Assembly: GCF_016617715.1 (NCBI RefSeq)
Contig: NZ_CP067230.1
Location: forward strand, 1-41,778
Length of the DNA stretch: 41,778 nt
DNA from: Paracoccus sp. MC1862
GTDB taxonomy: Bacteria; Pseudomonadota; Alphaproteobacteria; Rhodobacterales; Rhodobacteraceae
Direction of reading: 5' to 3'
Shown: in pieces, positions 33,475-41,777 of the stretch
How positions within the stretch are numbered: the first letter of the stretch is position 1
Layout: each line of letters opens with the position of its first letter
The notes under the pieces: model-generated
What the model was told of the DNA's origin: nothing
Seen by the model: the letters and a program-made list of their open reading frames with translations, nothing else
Databases searched by the model: none
Translations under genes and position numbers: made by a program

Positions 33475-33700
33475 GGGGATGCCCGCGCAGCTTTCCCGTG
33501 GCGGCCGCCATCCCGGCCCTGAAAGGGACGGGGCGCCTCATGCCCGCAGCAGGGCAACCCGGACCAGACCGGCCGCCGTCCCCGCAGGGGGCTGGCGGCC
33601 GGTTCGATTCAGGCGTGGTTCAGGACAGCCGGCAAACGGGGACAGGCCACAGGAAGCGAAGGGCATCGAGCGGCACCCCCGTCCGCGTTCTGGCTGGAAA

Positions 33701-33752
33701 GCGGTCGGGCGCCCTGCGGTGCCCTGCAAGCTTCCGCAGGGTGCCCGACCGC
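33701..33752. terminator. Very long hairpin, 19-bp stem
   Basis: GCGGTCGGGC-G-CCCTGCGG and CCGCAGGG-T-GCCCGACCGC enclose a 14-base loop. All pairs are Watson-Crick except one G-T. It lies between convergent genes (stops at 33440 and 33821) and probably blocks read-through in both directions. No T-run flanks it, so a role other than termination is possible. Confidence 0.6.
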
Positions 33753-33820
33753 GCCGCCGAGCCCTGCGCCGCGCCTCGGCGGGCAGGCAAGCGGGCGGCC
33801 CTGCCGGGGCGCCTTGCGGC

Positions 33821-34369
33821 TTAGATCGACAGCGGCGCGGCGGGGTCCAGAAGCGGCCAGGCGGCGTCCTTGGGCGAGATCACCGTGGCGGCCATAGGCC
33901 AGGCGATCCCCAGCAGGGGGTCGTCATGGCGCAGGCCACCCTCGGCCGCCGGGGCATAGGCAGCGGAAACGAGGTAGGACACCTCGACGTCATCCGTCAG
34001 CGTCTGGAAGCCATGGGCGAAGCCGGGCGGCACGTAAAGCTGGTGGCGGTTTTCGGCGGAAAGCTCGAAGCCCTGGTGGCGCAGGTAGCTGGGCGAATCC
34101 GCCCGCAGGTCCACGATCACGTCGAGGATCGCGCCGCGCAGGCAGCGGATCAGCTTGGCCTCGGTATGGGGGGCGCGCTGGAAATGCATCCCCCGGACCG
34201 TGCCCTTGCGGGCGGAGGCCGACATGTTCTGCTGGACATAGACCGAGGCCATGCCGGCCTCGGCGAATTCATCCTGCGAGAAGGTGCGGGCAAAGGCGCC
34301 GCGGTCGTCGCCCAGAAGCCGCAGCTCAATCAGGCGGGCGTCCTTCAGTTCGGTGTCGTGGAAGATCAT
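33821..34369 (-). CDS. RmlC-like sugar 3,5-epimerase
   Basis: A 182-residue cupin related to dTDP-4-dehydrorhamnose 3,5-epimerase. Seen: LLGDDRGAFARTFSQDEF, YVQQNMSASARKGTVRGMHFQ with the catalytic-region His in RGMHFQ, KLIRCLRGAILDVIVDLR, and LYVPPGFAHGFQTLTDDVEVSYLVS with the second conserved His. No other rml genes are present, so the substrate is more likely a CDP-linked keto-sugar made by the neighbours than dTDP-rhamnose. Last gene of the leftward cassette; starts ten bases after the oxidoreductase stop. Confidence 0.85.
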   Translation of the reverse strand: MIFHDTELKDARLIELRLLGDDRGAFARTFSQDEFAEAGMASVYVQQNMSASARKGTVRGMHFQRAPHTEAKLIRCLRGAILDVIVDLRADSPSYLRHQGFELSAENRHQLYVPPGFAHGFQTLTDDVEVSYLVSAAYAPAAEGGLRHDDPLLGIAWPMAATVISPKDAAWPLLDPAAPLSI

Positions 34370-34379
34370 GGGGAAACCC

Positions 34380-35717
34380 TCAGGCGGCGGAAGACAGGCC
34401 GGCAAAGCGCTGGCGCTGCTCGGCGTAAAGGCGGTCGACGAGCCGCCCCGGCGGCAGGGTCACGTCGTCGAAGGTCAGCGCCCGGTCCTTCGAGACGGGC
34501 CGCCGCAGCGTGGCGCCCAAGGCAAGGCCGAGGGGCAGCAGGTTCTCGCGGTCGATGACCTCCTGGCTCTCGGCCACGCCGTAAGCCTCGAAGCCGCCGA
34601 ACTCGGCGATGCGGGCGCCGGGGGCAAGGTCGGTCTTGGCAACCGCGATCACGCCCACCACCGGCCCGGCCTGCGGCGCCAGCACCGCGTCCCCGAAGAG
34701 CGCGGCCCGGGCGACCGAGTTCGGCACCTCGAAATGGCACAGGTGATAGGGGGTCGAGAAGCAGTAGTAAGGCCCGGTCCCGAGCTTGTAGAGGTTCAGG
34801 AAATGCCGCTGGCGCGGATCATCATGGGTGCCCAGCACGAAGACGCCCGGCCCCGGCCGCGCGCCCACGACGTAATCGACAAGGCCCGCCGTGCCGCTGC
34901 CCGCAAGCCCGTCCAGCGTTTCGGCAAAGGCCGACACCGTGTCCTCCAGCGGCACCAGCGGCGCGGTCGGATCGCCGCCCGAGAAGTCGGGACCCAGCAT
35001 CCCGCGCCGCGCCACCCGGAAGCCGGTGCCGTTGGCGACCACCGCCTGCTCATAGGAAATCTTGGTGCCATCGGCGAAGGAGGCCACCATGGCGGGCTTC
35101 TGGCCCCATTTCTCGGCGAAGCCCCGCTGCGTCTCGGGGTTGCGGTAAAGGTCGTGCAGCCCCTTGATGTTGCCGCACAGCACCGGGGTCACGCCGAGGC
35201 CCTTCACGAAGCGGTAAAGGTTCATCTGCACGCCCGGCTGGTCGCCGTCCGAGAAGCTGTAGATCAGCCCCGCGGCCTCGGCCCGCGCCTTGAGGATCGG
35301 GCCGATGGTGCCGTCAAGCTCGGCATTCATCTGGACGACGTGCTTGCCCGCCTCGATGGCGGCCAGCACCACGCCCGCGGCATAGTCGACCGAGCCGGTG
35401 ACCTCGACCACCACGTCGACGCCGTCCGACTGGACCAGCGAGATCGCGTCCTCGGTGGCGACCGGCCGCCCGGCGGCAATGGCGGCCCCGATGGCGGCCG
35501 GGCCGTCGCAGATGGCGGGCTCGACCCCGAGATCCTCAAGCGCGCGGCGGGCGGGGTCCAGATGGCGGTTGGCGACGCCCGCCACCCGCATCCCCGGCAC
35601 GGCGGTCACGATCTGGCGGACGATGGCCGCGCCCTGGAAGCCCGCGCCCACCACGGCCACGCGGATCGGTCTGCCCTCGGCTTCCCGGCGGGCCAGCGCG
35701 CTGTCGACAAGGATCAT
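34380..35717 (-). CDS. NAD(P)-dependent oxidoreductase with SAF domain (homoserine-dehydrogenase-like)
   Basis: A 445-residue protein with an N-terminal Rossmann fold (RVAVVGAGFQGAAIVRQI, GxGxxG form, residues 19-36), then VDVVVEVTGSVDYAAGVVLAAIEAGKHVVQMNAELDGTIG, as in homoserine dehydrogenase-like enzymes. The C-terminal part (about 345-415: AVAKTDLAPGARIAEFGGFEAYGV and ENLLPLGLALGATL) resembles the SAF domain. Homologues occur next to cytidylyltransferase and RmlC-like genes in surface-sugar clusters; I know of no assigned reaction. It begins five bases after the cytidylyltransferase stop. Probably cytosolic, reducing or oxidising a nucleotide-sugar or its precursor (inference). Confidence 0.8.
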   Translation of the reverse strand: MILVDSALARREAEGRPIRVAVVGAGFQGAAIVRQIVTAVPGMRVAGVANRHLDPARRALEDLGVEPAICDGPAAIGAAIAAGRPVATEDAISLVQSDGVDVVVEVTGSVDYAAGVVLAAIEAGKHVVQMNAELDGTIGPILKARAEAAGLIYSFSDGDQPGVQMNLYRFVKGLGVTPVLCGNIKGLHDLYRNPETQRGFAEKWGQKPAMVASFADGTKISYEQAVVANGTGFRVARRGMLGPDFSGGDPTAPLVPLEDTVSAFAETLDGLAGSGTAGLVDYVVGARPGPGVFVLGTHDDPRQRHFLNLYKLGTGPYYCFSTPYHLCHFEVPNSVARAALFGDAVLAPQAGPVVGVIAVAKTDLAPGARIAEFGGFEAYGVAESQEVIDRENLLPLGLALGATLRRPVSKDRALTFDDVTLPPGRLVDRLYAEQRQRFAGLSSAA

Positions 35718-35721
35718 GCTT

Positions 35722-36495
35722 TCAGCTCCAGACCTTCCAGGGCGCGCCGCGGCGCCACTGTTCTTCCAGGATGTGGCGGTCGCGCAAGGAATCCATGCTC
35801 TGCCAGTAGCCCTCGTGGACGAAGCTCGCGAGCTTGCCGCGCTCGATCAGCCGATGCATCGGCTCTTCCTCCAGCACGGTGGCGTCGTCGTCGATCAGGT
35901 CCAGCATCTCGGGCTCGCAGACAAAGAAGCCGCCGTTGATCAGCCCGCCGTCATGCTTGCCCTTTTCGCGGAAGCCCTCGACCTGGGTGTTGTCCTCGCT
36001 CAGCCGCAGGGCGCCGTAGCGGCCCGGCTGGACCACCGCCGTCATCGTGCACCAGGCGCCCGAGGCGCGATGCGCGGCGATCAGCTCGGGCAGGTCCACG
36101 TTGCTGAGACCGTCGCCATAGGTCAGGCAGAAGGTGCCATCGCCCAGCAGGTGCCGCGCCCGGCGCACCCGCCCGCCAGTCATGGACTCTCCGCCGGTGT
36201 CCAGCACGGTCACCCGCCAGTCCTCGGCCACCTCGCGCGCCCATTCGATGCTCCCGGTCCGAAGGTCGATGGTGAAATCGCATTCATTGGCACGGTAATT
36301 CAGGAAATAGTCGCGGATGAACTCGACCTTGTAGCCGCCCAGCACCACGAAGTCGCGCAACCCGTAATGGGCGTAGAACTTCATGATGTGCCACATGATC
36401 GGGCGGCCGCCGATCTCGACCATGGGCTTAGGCCGGACCGAGGTTTCCTCGCTGAGACGGGTGCCGAAGCCGCCGGCGAGCAGGGCGACCTTCAT
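35722..36495 (-). CDS. rfbF: Glucose-1-phosphate cytidylyltransferase
   Basis: A 257-residue sugar nucleotidyltransferase that makes CDP-glucose from CTP and glucose-1-phosphate. The N-terminal nucleotide-binding signature ALLAGGFGTRLSEETSVRPKPMVEIGGRPIMWHIMKFYAHYG is the RfbF/DdhA form (SEET and MWHIMK are diagnostic against glucose-1-phosphate thymidylyltransferase). LTYGDGLSNVD carries the catalytic Asp, and GGFFVCEPEMLDLIDDD the acceptor strand. The length equals that of RfbF. The ATG overlaps the stop of the upstream SDR gene (ATGA at 36492-36495). It commits the cassette to a CDP-linked sugar. Confidence 0.92.
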   Translation of the reverse strand: MKVALLAGGFGTRLSEETSVRPKPMVEIGGRPIMWHIMKFYAHYGLRDFVVLGGYKVEFIRDYFLNYRANECDFTIDLRTGSIEWAREVAEDWRVTVLDTGGESMTGGRVRRARHLLGDGTFCLTYGDGLSNVDLPELIAAHRASGAWCTMTAVVQPGRYGALRLSEDNTQVEGFREKGKHDGGLINGGFFVCEPEMLDLIDDDATVLEEEPMHRLIERGKLASFVHEGYWQSMDSLRDRHILEEQWRRGAPWKVWS

Positions 36496-37562
36496 GCCGC
36501 GGCCCTCCGCAGCCCGTCGGTCCAGACCAGCCGGTCGGTCAGCCGCCCCGCCGCCATGTGGTCCTGCAGCACCCGCAGCCGGATCATGGGCGAGTTGCGG
36601 AAGTCGGGATCGGCAAAGCCCATGCCGCGCAGCCCCTCGACCAGACCGGCGATCGACTGGTCCAGCGTGACCTGCGGCTGGTGGCGGGGGGCGAGCGAAG
36701 CGTAAAGGCCGAAGTCCACCTGATAGGACCGGCTGTCGGCCGGAGCCTCGGTGTTGATCGAGACCTGCGTGCCGGGCAGGGAGCGGGCCACGGCCTGCGC
36801 CAGATCGCGGACCTGGTAGTTGGCGGAGTCAGTCCCCGCGTTGACCACCAGATGCGGGCCGCCCGCATCCTCGGGGCGCTGCGCGGCCCAGGCGATGGCA
36901 CGGGCCATGTCGGCGGTGTCGATCAAGGGCCGCCAGGGCGAGCCGTCGCTGAGGACCGTGATGACGCCGGTGGACAGCGCGCAGGCCACGAAGTCGTTCA
37001 GCACAAGGTCCAGCCGCAGCCGCGGGGACATCCCGCAGGCGGTGGCAAACCGCAGGCAGGTCGTGACCATGGGGCCGTCGAGGGCCGCCAAGGCCTCCTC
37101 GGTCCCGACCTTCGAGCGGGCATAGGCGGTGACCGGGTTCAGCGCGTCCTGCTCGCGCCGGGGGCGGGCGTCGGCCACGCCGTAGACGCTGCAGCTTGAG
37201 GCAAAGACGAAATGGCCGACCCCGGCCGCGGCCGCGGCACGCGCCAGGGCCACCGAGGCCTCCTGGTTGATGTCGCGGGTCACGGCGGCGAAGCGGTCGC
37301 CCATGGGGTCGTTCGAGACGGCGGCAAGGTGGATCACCACGTCGATGCCCTGCAGCAGGGCCGGGTCGAGGCTGCGCACGTCGCCGAAGCTCTGCCGGTC
37401 GATCCGCCATTCGGGCAGGATTTCGGCGCCGGTCAGGCAATGCGCGAAAAAGGCGCTGTCATAGCCATGGATCCAGGCGTCGGGGTATTCCTCCCGAAGC
37501 TGGCGCAGGACGGCCGGGCCGACATAGCCCAGGTTGCCCGTCACGAGTATCCGCAAGCCCAT
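36492..37562 (-). CDS. NAD-dependent epimerase/dehydratase (extended SDR)
   Basis: A 356-residue extended short-chain dehydrogenase. The cofactor loop is ILVTGNLGYVG (G-x-x-G-x-x-G); VVIHLAAVSND is the conserved second strand; the catalytic Tyr-x-x-x-Lys is YARSK, with Ser in FASSCSVYG. These features mark it as a nucleotide-sugar epimerase or dehydratase acting in the cytosol. GGAG lies five bases before ATG 37562 on the coding strand, better than an ATG at 37586. Since no separate CDP-glucose 4,6-dehydratase is present it may supply that step, but the signature alone does not decide. Overlaps rfbF by four bases. Confidence 0.85.
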   Translation of the reverse strand: MGLRILVTGNLGYVGPAVLRQLREEYPDAWIHGYDSAFFAHCLTGAEILPEWRIDRQSFGDVRSLDPALLQGIDVVIHLAAVSNDPMGDRFAAVTRDINQEASVALARAAAAAGVGHFVFASSCSVYGVADARPRREQDALNPVTAYARSKVGTEEALAALDGPMVTTCLRFATACGMSPRLRLDLVLNDFVACALSTGVITVLSDGSPWRPLIDTADMARAIAWAAQRPEDAGGPHLVVNAGTDSANYQVRDLAQAVARSLPGTQVSINTEAPADSRSYQVDFGLYASLAPRHQPQVTLDQSIAGLVEGLRGMGFADPDFRNSPMIRLRVLQDHMAAGRLTDRLVWTDGLRRAAA

Positions 37563-37619
37563 TCCATCTCCTTGGCTGCTTGTCATCTCCGGCGGAAGGC
37601 TCGGGGGCCGGACCCCCCG

Positions 37620-38588
37620 TCAGGCCCCGTGCGGCGGGGCCGCCGCCGGTTCCGCCAGAACCCGCGTGTCCGGCGCTTCGGCGCGCGGCAGCGGCTGGAC
37701 ATCCGGGTTGAAGGTGAAGCCCCTGACGATGCCCTCGGCTACCATCAGCGCCTTGCGGGGCTCGCCCCGCAGCAGCAGGCCCAGGGCAAGCCGGCACTTG
37801 AGGCGGGCATAGTTGAGCGCCTTCCTGCGCCCCGCATAGCGGCGTTCCACATAGATCGAGTTGCGGACATGGAAGCGGTGCCAGCCGATCCGGGTGGCGT
37901 TCTGTTCGGTGCGGATGTCGGGCGTGCCGGGCACCGCGCGGACATGCTCGACCCGGCTGCGGCTGACCAGATAGCCGGGGGTGTCGCGGGTGACGCGGCG
38001 GGTGTATTCGGTGTCCTCGCCCCAGATGAACATGGCCGCGATCGGCAGGCCGTGGCGTTCCAGCGTTTCGCGCCGGAACAGGGCCGATACGAAGGTCGAC
38101 CGGGTCACCGGCATCAGCCCGTGCTCCAGCAGGTGCGGCCAGTTCTCGTAGGCCAGCGCATTCGTCCGCCGGTCCACCTCGGGGACATTGGTCAGGACCC
38201 CGTTCGGGTCATGGGCACAGGAGACCACGAAGGGCGCGGCGATGCCCTGCCCGTCCAGCAGGTCCAAGGCGCGCAGCAGCTCGGACAGAGCGTCGGGCGC
38301 GGGGATCACGTCGTCGTCCATGACCCAGACGAAATCCGCCCCCGAGACATGGCCGAGCCGCATGGCCTCGTGAAAGCCGCCGGCCGCGCCGACATTCTCG
38401 GGCAGCCTGCGGACCGCCAGCCTGTCGGAGGCGAAGCCCCCCAGAACCTCGGCGGTGTCGTCGGTGCTGGCATTGTCGACCACGATGATCCGGTCGACCG
38501 GCCGGGACTGCGCCAGAAGCGCCTGGAGGCACTGCTGCACGAGGTCGCGCCGATTGTAGGTCAGAACCACCGCCGTCACGCTCAGCAT
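37620..38588 (-). CDS. Family 2 glycosyltransferase (GlfT2/rhamnosyltransferase-like)
   Basis: A 322-residue GT-A enzyme. Seen: SVTAVVLTYNRRDLVQQCLQALLAQSRPVDRIIVVDNAST, NVGAAGGFHEAMRLG (G-A-A-G-G-F is typical of the galactofuranosyl/rhamnosyltransferase branch), the metal motif in VWVMDDDVIPAPDAL, and FIWGEDTEYTRRV. ATG 38588 is favoured since the conserved strand follows at once; longer frames lack support. It heads the leftward CDP-sugar cassette, 57 bases before the SDR gene, so it may transfer the sugar that cassette makes. Confidence 0.85.
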   Translation of the reverse strand: MLSVTAVVLTYNRRDLVQQCLQALLAQSRPVDRIIVVDNASTDDTAEVLGGFASDRLAVRRLPENVGAAGGFHEAMRLGHVSGADFVWVMDDDVIPAPDALSELLRALDLLDGQGIAAPFVVSCAHDPNGVLTNVPEVDRRTNALAYENWPHLLEHGLMPVTRSTFVSALFRRETLERHGLPIAAMFIWGEDTEYTRRVTRDTPGYLVSRSRVEHVRAVPGTPDIRTEQNATRIGWHRFHVRNSIYVERRYAGRRKALNYARLKCRLALGLLLRGEPRKALMVAEGIVRGFTFNPDVQPLPRAEAPDTRVLAEPAAAPPHGA

Positions 38589-38766
38589 GCCAAATCCCGC
38601 AAACATCCGGCCACAACATCCAGCCTGAACGGCCGCCGCCGGCACCATGCCACCGGGGAGAAAGCCGCTCAAGCCCATCTTTGTTGTCCGTTCACCGTCC
38701 GGGCCTTCGCGTCAAGCCCTTCGCGGGAAATTCCGCCGCCTGTGCGCCTTGCAGCACCCGGTTCGC

Positions 38767-39915
38767 TCAGGAGGTCCGGCGGAGCGCCGCGCCTTGCCTG
38801 CGCCCGACGATCCAGCGCCGGATGGCGGCATCGACCGGGGCGGCCGCCCAGGCGATGGCGATGATGGCCCCCAGATAGACCACGGCGCCGGCGCGTTCCC
38901 CGAAACCCGCCCGTTCCGCCAGGGCCAGCAGCCCCCCCCTCAGCGGCTCGTGCAGGACGTAAAGCGGGAACGAGATCGCCCCCAGGGTCAGGAAGAAGGG
39001 GCGCGCCGCCGGCGAGGGCGAGGCCCGGGTGCCGGCGGCCACCAGGAGGGGCGCGATCACGGCCACGAAGGCCAGGTCGTAAAGCCCGGTCCAGGGGGCG
39101 GGCACCGTGGGCAGGCACAGCGCGAACAGGATCGCCAAGAGCGGCCAGGGGCCCAAGGCCCCGAGGGCAGGAGGGATATGCGCCCGCCCCCGGCAGAGCA
39201 GCACCCCCAGCGGGAAGGAAAAGCACAGCCGCGCCAGGCCGGCATCAAGGCTGGTCCAGCGGACGCCGCCGTCGATGGTGCCGGCGGTCACCGCATTGAA
39301 GCACAGCACCGCCCCGGCACCGCCGACCATGGCGATCAGGACGCGCGTCGACAGCCAGCGGTGCGCCAGACCGAAGGCCAGGCTGGCCAGCACCTCCAGA
39401 AACAGCGACCAGGCCGGGGGGTTCAGCGGGAACAGGTGCGGCGGCTCCTGCATGGAGGGCCAGGGGATGAACAGGGCCCCCAGCACCAGCGCCAGAACCA
39501 CCGCGTCGGGCGGCAGGCGGTAGTCGCCGGCCAGCGCCCCCGGCAGCACCAGCAGCGCCGCGATCCCCAGCCCGGCCCAGTGCAGCGGGGTCAGCCGGAC
39601 CATCCTGAGCCAAAGGAACCGCCCCACGGGCAGGCCGTCCCTGAGCTTGCCGTCATACGCGTGGGCCACGACGAAGCCGCTGAGGACGAAGAAGAAATCC
39701 ACCGCCAGATAGGCGCTGCGCGCCAGCCCCGGCCACAAAAGGAAACTGCTGGTGTGCAGCAGCAGCACGGCGAGCGCGGCCACCCCGCGCAGCGCGTCCA
39801 GCGTCTCGTAGTAGCGCGCGGCAGGGCGCGGGGGCGGGACATCGCGGAGCGGCTCCGGTGCCACAAGGCTGTGCGCCCCGGCCTTTGCGCCCTTGCTGTC
39901 GAAGTTGATCGTCAT
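38767..39915 (-). CDS. Acyltransferase 3 family membrane protein (ExoZ/OafA-like)
   Basis: A 382-residue integral membrane O-acyltransferase (PF01757) that would put acetyl or a similar group on the polysaccharide. About ten helices are visible. ETLDALRGVAALAVLLLHTS near the N-terminus carries the conserved Arg and His; VDFFFVLSGFVVAHAY and the R-x-x-R-like FLWLRMVRLTPLHW are further hallmarks. AAGGTGG four bases before ATG 39915 supports the start. It resembles ExoZ in size and context, but OafA-type enzymes cannot be told apart by donor. It is 178 bases upstream of the GT2 gene on the same strand. Confidence 0.87.
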   Translation of the reverse strand: MTINFDSKGAKAGAHSLVAPEPLRDVPPPRPAARYYETLDALRGVAALAVLLLHTSSFLLWPGLARSAYLAVDFFFVLSGFVVAHAYDGKLRDGLPVGRFLWLRMVRLTPLHWAGLGIAALLVLPGALAGDYRLPPDAVVLALVLGALFIPWPSMQEPPHLFPLNPPAWSLFLEVLASLAFGLAHRWLSTRVLIAMVGGAGAVLCFNAVTAGTIDGGVRWTSLDAGLARLCFSFPLGVLLCRGRAHIPPALGALGPWPLLAILFALCLPTVPAPWTGLYDLAFVAVIAPLLVAAGTRASPSPAARPFFLTLGAISFPLYVLHEPLRGGLLALAERAGFGERAGAVVYLGAIIAIAWAAAPVDAAIRRWIVGRRQGAALRRTS

Positions 39916-40570
39916 GTCGCCACCTTGAAGATCAAGGTTCACGCCGGGTCATGCTGCAGGCGCCGAGGCTTCCGGTTCCAGAGCCATCCAGTGAAATCAC
40001 GGGAGGTCCGTCAGCCTGCTGACCGATTGTTCGAGCTTGCGGCGGAACTGATCGTTGCAAGTTGTCCGGCGGATCGGCGGCCGGAAGAGCCACCCGGAAT
40101 TTCACCGGGTCCTGACGGATGAATCATGGTTAACGCGCACCCGGCCAGGTAGCAACCCCGGCACTCCGCCCCGGTCTGCCCGGCGCGGTCCCCTGTCCCA
40201 CCCGAAGGCGGCATCGGCATCGGCCGCGGCGACAGTGCCGGGAAGACGCCGGGCGGGCGGTGAAACCGGTGGTTCGGCATGGGGTTGCGCGAATGGCGGC
40301 CGGTATGCGCAGCCCAGCCGGTCCGTCGGCAAACAAGGATCACACGGATGCCGCCGCGTTGCCCGCTTCCTTCCGTGGTAATCTTCCCGTGAACGGCAGG
40401 CTCAAGCCGGCTGCGGCGGTTCGGGCCGAGCTTCTGGGGGCAACCGGGGCGAGGGCAGCAGGCAGCGCCGTGGCCGGTGCCCCATCCGGCGCCGGGCACC
40501 GCCCCGGATCACCCGGACCCGGCCGCCGGCAGGCTGGACTTTCGTCCCGACGCTTGCCACGGAAAGACCC
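39916..40570. promoter_or_regulatory. 655-base divergent intergenic region
   Basis: Between the acyltransferase (leftward) and the second ExoU-like glycosyltransferase (rightward). ACCCGG-AATTTCA-CCGGGT at 40092-40110 is a small 6-bp hairpin. Open frames on both strands show no motif. GGAAAG at 40560-40565 is the RBS of the next gene. I see no clear promoter. Confidence 0.35.
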
Positions 40571-41551
40571 ATGAGCGCCGACATCCCTGCCTCCGTTTCC
40601 GTTGTCATCACCGCCCGCGACGCCGCCGCGACCATCGCCGACGCGGTGCGCACGGCCCTGGACGAGCCGGAAACCGCCGAGGTGATCGTGGTCGACGACG
40701 CCTCGCGCGACGCCACAGCCGAGGTCGCCCGCGCGGCCGCCCAGGGGGACGGGCGGCTGCGGGTGATCCGCTGCGAGGTGAACATCGGCCCCGCCGCCGC
40801 CCGCAACCGGGCGCTGGCGGTGGCAACGGGCGAGTTCGTGGCGGTGCTGGACGCCGACGACTTCATCCTGCCCGGCCGCTTCGCCCGGCTGCTGGCGGTG
40901 CCGGGCTGGGACATGGTGGCCGACAACATCCTGTTCGTGGCCGAAAGCGCATCCCCCGCCGACCTGCCGCCGCTGCCCGCCATCGCGCCGGCGCTGATCG
41001 ACATCGACCTTGCGGGCTTCGTGCGCGCCAACCGTTCGGGCCGCGGCGCGAACCGGCATGAATGGGGCTTCCTCAAGCCGATCATGCGACGCGATTTCCT
41101 CCAGGCGCAGGGGCTGCGCTACGACGAGACGCTGCGGCTCGGCGAGGACTACGACCTTTACGTGCGGATGCTTCAGAAGGGCGCACGCTTCCGCGTCAGC
41201 ACCGAGACCGGCTATGCCGCCCGCTGGCGGGCACAGTCGCTGAGCTCGCGCCACCGCACGGCCGATCTGGCGGCCCTGCTGACGGCCGTCCGCGCGCATC
41301 TGGCGGCACCCGGCCTCGACAGGGCAGCGCGCGAGGCGCTGCGGGCGCACCTGGCCGAACAGCGCCGGCGGTTCCTGCTGCGCGACTTCCTCGACCGCCG
41401 CGCCAAGGCGGGCCGGGCAGGGGCGGTGCTGTCCGCCCTGCGCCGCCCCGCCACTCTGGTCCCGATCGCGCGCGGCATCCTCGCGGACAAGCTGGCGGCC
41501 CGGCGTCCCGCCACCCCGGCGCGGATCGGGCGGCTGCTGATCGAGGGCTGA
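40571..41551 (+). CDS. Family 2 glycosyltransferase, ExoU-like
   Basis: A 326-residue GT-A glycosyltransferase. Seen: ASVSVVITARDAAATIADAV, VIVVDDASRDATAEVA, NIGPAAARNRAL, the DxD motif in AVLDADDFILPGRF, and GFLKPIMRRDFLQ followed by RLGEDYDLYVRMLQKGA. The GFLKP...GEDYDLY block resembles ExoU, which adds a beta-1,6-glucose in succinoglycan synthesis, and matches the gene at 2520-3653. ATG 40571 follows GGAAAG. It is the last gene before the presumed origin and points toward repA; a small hairpin lies directly after its stop. Confidence 0.86.
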   Translation: MSADIPASVSVVITARDAAATIADAVRTALDEPETAEVIVVDDASRDATAEVARAAAQGDGRLRVIRCEVNIGPAAARNRALAVATGEFVAVLDADDFILPGRFARLLAVPGWDMVADNILFVAESASPADLPPLPAIAPALIDIDLAGFVRANRSGRGANRHEWGFLKPIMRRDFLQAQGLRYDETLRLGEDYDLYVRMLQKGARFRVSTETGYAARWRAQSLSSRHRTADLAALLTAVRAHLAAPGLDRAAREALRAHLAEQRRRFLLRDFLDRRAKAGRAGAVLSALRRPATLVPIARGILADKLAARRPATPARIGRLLIEG

Positions 41552-41552
41552 A

Positions 41553-41572
41553 CCTTCCTCCAGGCCGGAAGG
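41553..41572 (+). terminator. Small hairpin after the last glycosyltransferase gene
   Basis: CCTTCC and GGAAGG around an eight-base loop, two bases after the stop codon. Without a T-run it is only a weak terminator candidate, but it would shield the origin from read-through. Confidence 0.4.
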
Positions 41573-41756
41573 CCATGGACAGGCGCTGCCGGAAGCCCCG
41601 CAGGGAACCGTGGCATGCCCCCCGATCAGGCTGCCCGTCGGCGAAGGGCGGGACCATGCAAGAGGCGCCTTCACGCATCTCCGCCAGCCCTGCTTCCCGT
41701 CCCGGCACCGCCGGCCCCACTTCCAATTCCCCAGCCATCTTCGTGCTTGACGCGAC

Positions 41757-41765
41757 TTATCCACA
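41757..41765 (+). promoter_or_regulatory. Perfect DnaA box
   Basis: TTATCCACA, the consensus DnaA-binding nonamer, lies 13 bases from the right end. If the molecule is circular it stands about 20 bases before the AT-rich 11-mers and 100 bases before the first iteron, the usual order DnaA box, AT-rich repeats, iterons, repA. Confidence 0.75.
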
Positions 41766-41777
41766 GGGGGCCCTGTG
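41762..41777. repeat. GC-rich inverted repeat at the right edge
   Basis: CACAGGG-GG-CCCTGTG, 7-bp arms, partly overlapping the DnaA box. It could be a hairpin or protein site of the origin. Confidence 0.5.

Larger units (their letters stand above)
33441..33820. other. 380-base convergent intergenic region
   Basis: No gene is supported here. It holds two strong hairpins, annotated separately at 33450-33474 and 33701-33752, as expected between two converging transcription units. The rest is GC-rich with no recognised element. Confidence 0.6.

Noticed and set aside
33821..36495. A dTDP-rhamnose operon as on roseobacter biofilm plasmids
   Set aside because: Only an RmlC-like gene is present; the nucleotidyltransferase has the cytidylyltransferase signature, and rmlA, rmlB and rmlD are missing.
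40011..40499. 162-codon leftward frame in the region before the last glycosyltransferase
   Set aside because: No motif, no RBS and overlapping other equally long frames; not supported.
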